Shown one piece after another: positions 31,426 to 38,855 of a stretch of DNA of 53,161 nucleotides. Position 1 is the first letter of the stretch. Each line of letters starts with the position of its first letter. The notes beneath the pieces were generated by a model, which did no database searches, was not told the origin of the DNA, and saw only the letters and a list, made by a program, of their open reading frames with translations. The position numbers and the translations under genes are program-made. The stretch comes from Nitrosomonas sp. (GTDB lineage Bacteria; Pseudomonadota; Gammaproteobacteria; Burkholderiales; Nitrosomonadaceae): the NCBI RefSeq assembly GCF_022842015.1, contig NZ_JALHQJ010000010.1:1-53161 (forward strand), given 5' to 3'.

Positions 31426-31716
31426 GAACTTGGGATTGAATCCGATCTAGATGCTGGGGGCTGGGTAGTAAATATATGTTCAGATGCGATTAGACATTGC
31501 ATCGAAGAAAAGGAAATTAAAATAATGCCTAATCTTTCTAAATATGACCGCTGGTGGTTGCTGTTAGTCGATCATATAAATTATATGCAAAGTGAAGATC
31601 AAGCTGATATTGTTAAAAGTATTACTAAGCCTTTATGTTTTGAGCGAATCATAGTAGTCAATTATAATGGTTCATCACAAGTTATTGATTTAGATATATT
31701 AACTATATTTCCATAA
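31426..31716 (+). pseudogene. 5'-truncated ORF, remnant of an unrecognised gene
   Basis: The frame is open from just after TAA 31423-31425 to TAA at 31716, 96 codons, but the only ATG is at 31525, leaving 63 codons. The upstream codons read like protein (ELGIESDLDAGGWVV) and continue into SKYDRWWLLLVDHIN, a stretch resembling the C-terminal end of some uncharacterised bacterial proteins. A short frame from ATG 31392 (MIEIPDSCAWV) shifted by one base may be an earlier part. Probably a decayed gene; a short intact peptide is possible. Confidence 0.4.
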
Positions 31717-31721
31717 ATTTC

Positions 31722-32017
31722 ATGCTTCCAGAGACTTTCCATCACTGGTCAAAACAAGTCACCGAAACCAGCAATGCACTGGGTCTCGAACCCGGTGTTT
31801 TTTCATGGGATGATCCGTACAAAATGCATTGTCGCTCAAACGATCAGCCGACAATAGTCAGAGACGCAAGGTTGCGCCGTTCGTGTCGGCGATGACCACG
31901 TTGAATTTTTATATCAACCGGGTGGGAAAGCATTTATCCGCGCAGCAGCGGGGAGTTCTGGAAAAGGTCAAAGATGAGTTACGGGAATTGTATGGCAAGC
32001 CGTGCATCGAAGCATAA
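31722..32017 (+). pseudogene. DUF3175-family gene broken by a frameshift
   Basis: ATG 31722 starts a frame reading HHWSKQVTETSNALGLEPGVFSWDDP, then garbles. From about 31829 the next frame continues SLKRSADNSQRRK and NFYINRVGKHLSAQQRGVLEKVKDELRELYGK, the rest of the family. Joining the parts needs one extra base near 31820-31829, so one base is deleted. The gene would be about 98 codons. Its function is unknown. A sequencing error is an alternative. Confidence 0.7.
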
Positions 32018-32066
32018 CAGAAGTTTTCTAATGATGACCAATCAACAATAATTTTGTATATATCCG

Positions 32067-32705
32067 ATGAATTACTTAGATTTAACCAGCAATCAGTTTG
32101 CCTCCAAGGGTTATTGGGATCGACCACTGGAAAATTTGAATCCGCCGACAGCCCATGAGCTTGCGCTTTTTGATCAGAACGGTTATGACTTAACTGAGTT
32201 GGAGCAACGTTATGCAGAAGTTAATTTGACACCCGCCAAACCGCATCGGGAGCATCGGCGTGCATTAAAAGCACACTGGTTCACGCAACCGGAACGAGTA
32301 GAGGGGGCTGTGTTGAACCACAGTTTGCTGTTTGAGCGTAAAGGTTATGCCGGTGCAGCGCTGGAACAACTCGAGCGATGGGCGCAAACAAATCCACTCG
32401 TTTACAAAATCATCAAAATGCGCCCCAAGTGGGGATTGGATTTCAGCATGGACTATGTGGATCGTGCCGGCAATGTATTTGAAGTATTGCACTGGGAGTA
32501 TGATGGCTTTGACTTTGATGAAGTCGAAACGCACAAATGGCAGCTGGAGCCTAAGCTTGCCGCCATTGATTGGGACGATGCCGCTGCCAGTATCCTGAAA
32601 CTGAAAGATCAGTGGCACCACTTGGACTTTTTTGCGCAAAGCGATTGGAAATGCAATTATTTTGGCATTGTCAAAGAACGTTTCAAAATGGTGATTTGGG
32701 AGTGA
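32067..32705 (+). CDS. Uncharacterised protein, 212 residues
   Basis: I do not recognise this family. The 212-residue protein has no signal peptide or membrane segment and is rich in aromatic residues (Trp, Tyr, Phe), with runs such as KMRPKWGLDFSMDY and EVLHWEYDGFDFDE. Codon use is normal for the window and the frame is intact, so it looks real. It lies between two decayed frames and a minus-strand carbonic anhydrase. Confidence 0.75.
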   Translation: MNYLDLTSNQFASKGYWDRPLENLNPPTAHELALFDQNGYDLTELEQRYAEVNLTPAKPHREHRRALKAHWFTQPERVEGAVLNHSLLFERKGYAGAALEQLERWAQTNPLVYKIIKMRPKWGLDFSMDYVDRAGNVFEVLHWEYDGFDFDEVETHKWQLEPKLAAIDWDDAAASILKLKDQWHHLDFFAQSDWKCNYFGIVKERFKMVIWE

Positions 32706-32807
32706 AAAAAACGATTGATAAATGAGTTGCAGGCACTTCGGACCCGGTCGTATTAGCCGTAAATTTTTGAGGCTTTTTGCGACTGTAACAGTTGTGCAAA
32801 TGCAAAC

Positions 32808-33563
32808 TCAAGCAACCATATCGACCTTGCCTGTTTTTAGGTTGTATACGCCACCAACCACAAGAAGCTTTTTCTCCGCTACCAATCGATTTAGAAGGGG
32901 TGTTTGTTTTTTCAATTCTTGCACATTTTGTATGACATTCATTTTGACGACATCGTCAATGCGGTTTTTCGATTGCTTGTCAATTGCTCTTACCGCCGGT
33001 GCTATTGCACTGGCTATAGATTGAATATGTCCAGGAAATTGGGCACTATTATCTACGGCATCGATAGCAGCCTGGATTGCGCCGCAGCTTTCATGGCCAA
33101 GCACCATAATTAGAGGGGTATGCAAAACAAAGGTAGCATACTCGAGTGTGGCCACAAAATCTGTCGTTAAATAATTCCCAGCTACGCGCGCGACAAACAA
33201 ATCCCCCCGTTGTTCATCAAAGCAGAACTCAGGGCTCACTCTTGAATCAGAGCAGCTTAATATGCTGGCATAGGGGTTTTGGCCGCTGACCAAAGCGGCA
33301 CGTTCAAGTTTAAAATTCAATGGAGTGGATAGACCCGTAACATAACGTTCATTACCTGCCATCAATCTCTCTAAGGCTGCTTCCGGTGTTAGTACATTTT
33401 CAGGTTGAGGTGACGTCTTAATAACGCCCGATGTGGCCATTACCCTATCCGTTGCTGTAATTCCCAGTCCCAGCGAGGATGCCACGGCCATTTTTAGAAA
33501 TGAACGTCTTTGCTGATTTTTTTGCAGGCTTAGGTTTTCTTGTTCGTCAGATGTCTGGCACAT
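32808..33563 (-). CDS. Beta-class carbonic anhydrase with Tat-type signal
   Basis: It hydrates CO2 to bicarbonate using zinc. Zinc and catalytic residues are C104, D106 and R108 in SCSDSR, and H157 and C160 in GHESCGA. At 251 residues it has an N-terminal extension with QQRRSFLKMAVASS, a twin-arginine motif (R19, R20) followed by a hydrophobic stretch, so export to the periplasm is likely. AAAAGGATAAAAA precedes the start codon. In an autotroph it may support inorganic carbon supply. Confidence 0.9.
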   Translation of the reverse strand: MCQTSDEQENLSLQKNQQRRSFLKMAVASSLGLGITATDRVMATSGVIKTSPQPENVLTPEAALERLMAGNERYVTGLSTPLNFKLERAALVSGQNPYASILSCSDSRVSPEFCFDEQRGDLFVARVAGNYLTTDFVATLEYATFVLHTPLIMVLGHESCGAIQAAIDAVDNSAQFPGHIQSIASAIAPAVRAIDKQSKNRIDDVVKMNVIQNVQELKKQTPLLNRLVAEKKLLVVGGVYNLKTGKVDMVA

Positions 33564-33860
33564 TTTTTATCCTTTTTTCCTAAAATAATTATTGTACGGA
33601 TCTTTCTGTATTGTATAAGAACATAGGGGAATTGCGGAAAAATTAAGCGACATTAAGGATGGAAAAGCTTTCAGGGAATTGAATTCCTGTTTTTCTCTTA
33701 AAACCTATTGGGGGTTCGCAGGCTCACTCCAGCCCACGAGCAACGGGCTCTATGGTAGATCTAACGCGCTATGTTATGATGAAATGTCAGTTCGTTGGTG
33801 GTCTTAACAAGAAAAGCTGTTTCAGAAACTTAATTCTGTTGATCTGCAGAGGGAGCGGTT
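33564..33860. other. Gene-free 297 bp between divergent genes
   Basis: The gap lies between the divergent carbonic anhydrase and nuclease-like genes. A small stem AGCCC (33731-33735) with GGGCT (33745-33749) is visible but no T-run follows. It must hold promoters in both directions, none of which is convincing by eye. Confidence 0.5.
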
Positions 33861-34820
33861 ATGGCTGATGTTTTCTTTGATATAAACAGTAATATCCGTG
33901 CTGTTGGTTCTATTCGTCGCGCGGCGAGTGGTAATCCGCAATCGCTGGATGCTTCCATTGCAGATGGTGATACGATTGGTTTTCATTTTTCCGGGAGCGG
34001 ATCGATGCGTTTTCTCGGTGTGGACACACCGGAAAAGAATTTTCAACTACCGGGCTCACAAGCACATCGTCGCCTTGATTCAGAGGAATGGGACGCTTAT
34101 CTGACGGATCCTTTTCTACCCCAGTTTGATCCTTATAACCTCGATGCTGATCTTATAGCTCACTTGCGTACTCGTATCGGTCCGGGTGCTGGCATTAATC
34201 ATCGCTTCCACGGTGACAACGCTGAGCAGACGTTGATTGCGCAGGTACAAACGGATATGGATACACTGGGGCAAACCCCGGATACGTTTGGATACTTCCT
34301 TTCTTTTTCCTTCGAGGTATTTGATTCTTACGGGCGTTTTCTGGCTTTTATCAATCGCAACCAACCCAACGCTAATATTCCTGGGCCACGGCCACATTCG
34401 TACAACGAACGGCAACTGGAAAGCGGCGCGGCACTCCCGTATTTTATCTGGCCGAATATTGCTCCATTCCGGAAAGAATCGTTGTTGGAGGCTGTTTTTT
34501 CGCCGGGTATGGCAAGGAGAACAGCTGAAGCTAGTTCCGATTTAAGGCGTACCCGCGATTTTGTGCGTCAGGCACGCGCGAATGGAATGGGTGTTTTTAA
34601 TCCAGCCAATCCACTGCGCTTCGAAGCGTTTGAAGTGCGCTATCTGGGACGGCGCGAGTTACCCCATCGCGCCGTGATTGATTTGAGTCGCGATGACGAT
34701 TTCATCTTGCAAGCGCAGCATTATTTCCGCATTCCCAATGCAGAAGACCGGTTGTTTATTCCGCCCGCATTCGTTCCGCTGTTTGTTATGCGCGGATGGC
34801 GTTTGGAAGGATGGTACTAA
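33861..34820 (+). CDS. Staphylococcal-nuclease-like protein with large insertion
   Basis: The 319-residue protein carries the SNase core motif set: DGDTI with D37, R50 and D55 and E58 in MRFLGVDTPEK, and R159 in DSYGRFLAFI, matching D21, R35, D40, E43 and R87 of the staphylococcal enzyme. The gap from E58 to R159 is 101 residues against 44 in that enzyme, and a long C-terminal region (170-319) has no family I know. No signal peptide is seen. It may be an intracellular or nucleoid-acting nuclease; this is inference. It leads a three-gene set with DUF4177 and TM2 genes. Confidence 0.65.
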   Translation: MADVFFDINSNIRAVGSIRRAASGNPQSLDASIADGDTIGFHFSGSGSMRFLGVDTPEKNFQLPGSQAHRRLDSEEWDAYLTDPFLPQFDPYNLDADLIAHLRTRIGPGAGINHRFHGDNAEQTLIAQVQTDMDTLGQTPDTFGYFLSFSFEVFDSYGRFLAFINRNQPNANIPGPRPHSYNERQLESGAALPYFIWPNIAPFRKESLLEAVFSPGMARRTAEASSDLRRTRDFVRQARANGMGVFNPANPLRFEAFEVRYLGRRELPHRAVIDLSRDDDFILQAQHYFRIPNAEDRLFIPPAFVPLFVMRGWRLEGWY

Positions 34821-34854
34821 AAATATTATTGTATAAATCAAAGGAAATCGAATA

Positions 34855-35067
34855 ATGGCTTATAAGGAATACAAAGTGTTACACGTAACAGAAGGCGGGG
34901 TCGGAACAATTTTCTTGGGCGCATCCGGTATTCCGATCAAACAACTGGAAACGACGTTGAATAAAGAGGCAGCCGATGGTTGGACGCTGGTGTTCCAGTT
35001 TGTTGAGCAGAAACGGTTCTTGCTGTTCTGGAAGCGCGAAGCGGTGATCATTACGTTGGCACGCTAG
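34855..35067 (+). CDS. DUF4177-type small protein
   Basis: This 70-residue protein starts YKEYKVLHV and has AADGWTLVFQF followed by FLLFWKREAVIITL, the pattern of DUF4177 (short alpha/beta domain, function unknown). AAAGGAAATCG precedes the ATG. It ends 4 bp before the next gene, with which it is probably cotranscribed. Confidence 0.75.
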   Translation: MAYKEYKVLHVTEGGVGTIFLGASGIPIKQLETTLNKEAADGWTLVFQFVEQKRFLLFWKREAVIITLAR

Positions 35068-35071
35068 TGCG

Positions 35072-35458
35072 ATGAGAACGAAGCAGGCGATTCAGGAGGA
35101 GGAAGAGCGTATTAGGAAGCTGGTGCGCGAATTACCGGATGACAAACGATTGCAATTTTTCCAGCAAGTCGAGAAGGATCTGAAAGATCCAGATACTTAC
35201 GCTACGCTTAATTTTTTATTCATCGCCGGATTGCATCATTTTTATCTGGGTAAGTGGTTTCGGGGTTTAGTCAATTTCAGTATTTTTCTGCTGGGGGGTA
35301 TTTTGCTATTCACGCCTGCGGTTATTTTAGGTGTGTTTTTACTGCTTGCTATTACGATAGCCGAGCTCATGGCTCTATTTAACGCACAGATTGTAGTTCA
35401 GGAATACAATAATGGTGTGATGGAAAGAATTTATCGTGGGCTTGTCGCGGGCTGTTAA
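35072..35458 (+). CDS. TM2-domain-like membrane protein
   Basis: The 128-residue protein has a charged N-terminal half (to about 45), then two hydrophobic segments: FLFIAGLHHFYLGKWFRGL, a TM2-domain signature (Gly, His, Phe/Tyr, Leu, Gly pattern), and FLLGGILLFTPAVILGVFLLL. Orientation and function are unknown. It follows the DUF4177 gene closely. Confidence 0.7.
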   Translation: MRTKQAIQEEEERIRKLVRELPDDKRLQFFQQVEKDLKDPDTYATLNFLFIAGLHHFYLGKWFRGLVNFSIFLLGGILLFTPAVILGVFLLLAITIAELMALFNAQIVVQEYNNGVMERIYRGLVAGC

Positions 35459-35483
35459 GCGTAATATTGCATACAAGCATATA

Positions 35484-36761
35484 TTAACTCATGGTTTCTT
35501 CTGAACGACTAACCCATTTTATTGCTTGCATTTCAATATCTGAGAAGTCATCCAGACTGAGAAAACCGAGTTCGGATAATAGGGAGTGAATAGAGGTTAT
35601 TTCACCTTTTTCTTTGGCTTCGATTAATTTTAATGCCTGACCCAAACGCCCGTGGCGAGTTAATAAGGCTTGACTTGTGTCATCAGAAATTCCTAATTTG
35701 TTGACGACTTGTTGCATTTCAATGCCAAGTAGTTCGTCGAGAAGCGACAAAATGCCGACCATATAGGCACGTTCCTGATGGTTCTTATCATGAGGACGTT
35801 CAGCCGTTGCAATTAATTCCATCAATTTCCCGCGTGTTACGGCAGTTTGTGTGATTTCATCAGAGATACTGTCCGTATCCGGTGATTGGCTGGAGGTGTA
35901 AAGTAAAAGCTGTATCCATTTTTGTAACTGCTTGCGTCCCATTAACTGAACGGCTTGTTTAATAGAATTAATTATGAGTGGTAAACCTTCGTTACTTGAA
36001 TTCACCATACGCAACAGGTTATAACTTAAGCTCGGTTGATTTTTAAATTCCTTCTCAATTTCGTTTATATCGCTATCTTGATCATTATCGCGCATCACCA
36101 AAGCTAACAATTTTAATAATGAAACCCTGCCAGTATCAGCACGCTTGGCCGACATAACTTCAGGTTTAGCAAAATAGTAGCCTTGAAACATTTGGAAACC
36201 TAATTGCCTGCAATGTGTTTCCTGTTCTTGGTTTTCAACTTTGAGCGCTAGGAGTAAGACAGGCCAAAGATTGAGCTGATTAACCAGCTGGGTGAGCTGA
36301 TCTTTGGTCAGAGCTAGAACGTCGACTTTGACGACACTGACCAACGGTAACAGCAGCTCAACTTGAAGGTTGATAGCCACAATATTGTCGAGTGCAAACT
36401 GATACCCTTTTTGCTTCAGTTCCTTACAGCGCTGTAGAAACTCCGGTGTAATGGATGCGAATTCCTTCACTTCTAATACGATATGCTTACTGGGCAGTAA
36501 GCTAATAATGTCACTCAAGATGAGGTCAGGATCTGCGTTAATAAAGCCACGCTGATGACCCAGCACGTTGTGGATTCCGAACTTCCCATAGGCATTCACG
36601 ATAACGTTTGCGGATGCCGACAAGTCATTAATGACATTAGCTGCTTCTTCAGCACCTTCCTCCCTAAACAGTAATTCAAATGCCACTAGATTGCGATTAC
36701 GATCTAGAATGGGCTGGCGGCCAAGACAGATGCTTCCCATAGATTCCTCCGGAATAATCAA
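35484..36761 (-). CDS. EAL-HDOD signalling protein (YuxH-like)
   Basis: This 425-residue protein pairs an N-terminal EAL-like domain (about 1-205) with a C-terminal HDOD domain (about 215-400). The EAL part has FELLFR (E29), LEVKE and FQMFQGYYFAKP but differs from active phosphodiesterases, so catalysis of cyclic-di-GMP is doubtful; it may bind or signal. HDOD proteins commonly sense or relay regulatory signals. Start may be ATG 36761 or the internal ATG encoding MGSICLGRQPI. Confidence 0.8.
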   Translation of the reverse strand: MIIPEESMGSICLGRQPILDRNRNLVAFELLFREEGAEEAANVINDLSASANVIVNAYGKFGIHNVLGHQRGFINADPDLILSDIISLLPSKHIVLEVKEFASITPEFLQRCKELKQKGYQFALDNIVAINLQVELLLPLVSVVKVDVLALTKDQLTQLVNQLNLWPVLLLALKVENQEQETHCRQLGFQMFQGYYFAKPEVMSAKRADTGRVSLLKLLALVMRDNDQDSDINEIEKEFKNQPSLSYNLLRMVNSSNEGLPLIINSIKQAVQLMGRKQLQKWIQLLLYTSSQSPDTDSISDEITQTAVTRGKLMELIATAERPHDKNHQERAYMVGILSLLDELLGIEMQQVVNKLGISDDTSQALLTRHGRLGQALKLIEAKEKGEITSIHSLLSELGFLSLDDFSDIEMQAIKWVSRSEETMS

Positions 36762-36863
36762 TTGCAGCGCATGATTCTTGGTTATTCGATGCTATTGCTA
36801 GAACCCTAACAATACTTGAATAATAGGAATGTATATTTTCTTTCACGCAGAGGAGCATATAGC

Positions 36864-36902
36864 AAAGCCGACGATTGCTTTGTGATAATAAAGCGGCTTT
36901 TT
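36864..36902 (+). terminator. Candidate intrinsic terminator, orphan
   Basis: AAAGCCG (36864-36870) and CGGCTTT (36894-36900) pair as a 7 bp stem around a 23 nt loop, followed by two more T residues. It lies in the gap between the divergent EAL-HDOD gene and the norD relic, with no complete + strand gene ending there. It could end a short transcript or be debris of a lost gene. Confidence 0.4.
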
Positions 36903-36940
36903 AATAGCTAAATGGCAAATTTGACCATGTACTTATTTTT

Positions 36941-37767
36941 TTGTCTTTCTCAATGAAGATCACTTATTTGTCTTTACAAGAATACGTAAAGACGCTAGAT
37001 AAAGGGTTGTTATTCTTTTGCATTATATGGATTAACCTATTGGTGCCCGATCCTCAAGCCAGGCGCCTTTTTCGTAAAATCCAGCGCCAGTTTGAAGCGT
37101 TGCGCCCAAGCGTGAGATTTTGCGTAACCAATTGGATGGGGTTGAATTGGATATCGACGCACTGGTGCGGACGAAATGTGATTTTTTTGCTAATGGAAAT
37201 AGCTCTGATCAAATCTATTTAAAATCGCGCCAGCAGACACGCGATTTGGCTGTTGCCATATTGGTGGATGTGTCGCTTTCCACCGATAGCTGGGTGAATA
37301 ACCGACGCATCCTGGATATCGAAAAGGAGGCTTTGGTAACATTGGCGTCGGGTCTTGCTACTTGTAAAGATACCTTCGCAATTTATACTTTTACTTCGCG
37401 AAAAAAACATCATGTCCGTGTCTCAGTCATCAAAGATTTTAATAGTCAGATATTGCGTCGCATCGCATCGCATCGCATCGTTGCGTCCTGGCTATACTAC
37501 ACACGTATGGGAGCCGCATTGCGCCATAACTGTCAACTTCTGAGCAAACGTCCTGAGCGCCATCGTCTGATGTTCTTATTAAGCGATGGTAAACCCAATG
37601 ATCTGGATTATTATGAGGGCCGTTACGGTATTGAAGATACCCGGCGAGCGATCCTGGAAGCGCGTAAAGCCGGGCTTTCGATATTTGGAATTATGATAGA
37701 CTGCAAGGCTCAGGATTATTTTCCCTATCTCTTTGGGAAAGGAGGGTATGTCATTGTGCCGACCTGA
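36941..37767 (+). pseudogene. norD: Decayed norD: C-terminal part only, frameshifted
   Basis: The C-terminal von Willebrand A part of NorD, the activator of nitric oxide reductase, is split. Frame one ends with RKIQRQFEALRPS; frame two resumes NQLDGVELDID at about 37130, which needs one inserted base. The VWA core shows DVSLST (MIDAS) and LSDGKPND. A CATCG tandem expansion then garbles the segment before YYTRMGAALRH: the expected IASLRPG is readable only in a third frame. The large N-terminal half is missing. Hence nonfunctional. Confidence 0.75.
37461..37480 (+). repeat. CATCG tandem repeat inside the norD relic
   Basis: CATCG occurs four times in a row here, preceded by one CGTCG. Slippage in such a 5 bp unit would change the reading frame, which fits the garbled protein sequence around it. 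Confidence 0.85.
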
Positions 37768-37818
37768 TTGCGTTTCCCACGCTCTTCCCTTCATCTGTCA
37801 GCAATTGATGGGTGATTA

Positions 37819-37838
37819 GTTAACCAAATTGGGTTAAC
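37819..37838. promoter_or_regulatory. Operator-like palindrome upstream of glxR-glcDEF
   Basis: GTTAACC (37819-37825) and GGTTAAC (37832-37838) form a perfect 7 bp inverted repeat with a 6-base centre, about 104 bp before glxR. The symmetry is that of a dimeric regulator site. No regulator gene is adjacent. Confidence 0.45.
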
Positions 37839-37941
37839 GGAGCCGCTGCAGTTGTCCGCGTGATTGGTTTCTAAAAAGTGGCTAAGTATGGTGTAATTAG
37901 CTTCTTCCATTTAACTTTTTTAAATCCGGTTTAAATTTTTT

Positions 37942-38847
37942 ATGGCAAATATCGGTTTTATCGGTCTGGGTATCATGGGGAAGCCTATGGCCAGACATTT
38001 AATTGAGGGTGGACATAGCTTGTTTTTGCACTCGCGCAGCGGGGTGCCTGCAGACCTGATTGGTTTGGGTGGCGGGGAGTGTTTGTCACACAAAGAAGTG
38101 GCGCAGCATGCGGATATTGTTATCACTATGCTGCCAGATACGCCTGATGTGGAGAAGGTTTTATTTGGTGAAAATGGCATTGTCGAGGGACTTGAATTGT
38201 GTTCGGATCAGGCCAAGATAATTGTAGATATGAGTTCGATTTCGCCATTGGAAACGCGTAAATTTGCAGCACGTATCAACGGCCTGGGACATGATTATAT
38301 GGACGCACCAGTATCCGGCGGTGATGTCGGGGCGCAAAATGCGACACTGACGATCATGGTAGGCTCAAGCGTGACGGTATTCGAGAAAGTAAAACCTATT
38401 CTTGCGTTGATGGGAAAGAGCGTGACTCTTGTAGGCGAAAACGGTGCGGGCCAGGTGTGTAAAATTGCCAATCAAATCGTCGTATCTTCAGCGATCGAAG
38501 CTGTGGCTGAGGCGTTGTTGTTCGCATCCAAGGCAGGAGTGGATCCGGAGAAAGTTCGGCAGGCGTTGCTAGGTGGTTTTGCAGCTTCGCGTGTGTTGGA
38601 AGTGCATGGGGAGCGTATGATTAACCGGTGCTTTGAGCCCGGTTTTCGCATTGAATTACATCAAAAAGATTTAAATATTGCATTGGAAAGCGCGTCCGCT
38701 TTGGGTGTGAGTTTGCCGAATACCGCAACCGTGCGTGAATTATTTTCTGCTTGCCTCGCGCATGGCGGCGCAAAATGGGATAATTCCGCTATTGTGAAAA
38801 TACTGGAAAAACTGGCTGATCACGAAATTCGGAAGCATCTGGAATAA
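37942..38847 (+). CDS. glxR: 2-hydroxy-3-oxopropionate (tartronate semialdehyde) reductase
   Basis: The enzyme reduces tartronate semialdehyde to glycerate with NAD(P)H in the glyoxylate-to-glycerate route. The 301-residue beta-hydroxyacid dehydrogenase has the Rossmann motif GLGIMG (8-13), substrate loop DAPVSGG (121-127) and catalytic K174 in CKIANQ. It precedes glcD by 8 bp, suggesting one operon. Related members act on other 3-hydroxyacids, but the neighbours favour this role. Confidence 0.88.
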   Translation: MANIGFIGLGIMGKPMARHLIEGGHSLFLHSRSGVPADLIGLGGGECLSHKEVAQHADIVITMLPDTPDVEKVLFGENGIVEGLELCSDQAKIIVDMSSISPLETRKFAARINGLGHDYMDAPVSGGDVGAQNATLTIMVGSSVTVFEKVKPILALMGKSVTLVGENGAGQVCKIANQIVVSSAIEAVAEALLFASKAGVDPEKVRQALLGGFAASRVLEVHGERMINRCFEPGFRIELHQKDLNIALESASALGVSLPNTATVRELFSACLAHGGAKWDNSAIVKILEKLADHEIRKHLE

Positions 38848-38855
38848 TTAACTTC

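Noticed and set aside
32750..32785. AGCC/GGCT stem with T residues after the 212-residue gene
   Set aside because: A 4 bp stem with a 12 nt loop is not convincing as a terminator.
37461..37480. CATCG repeat as CRISPR or functional repeat array
   Set aside because: Units are 5 bp without spacers; this is a simple tandem repeat.
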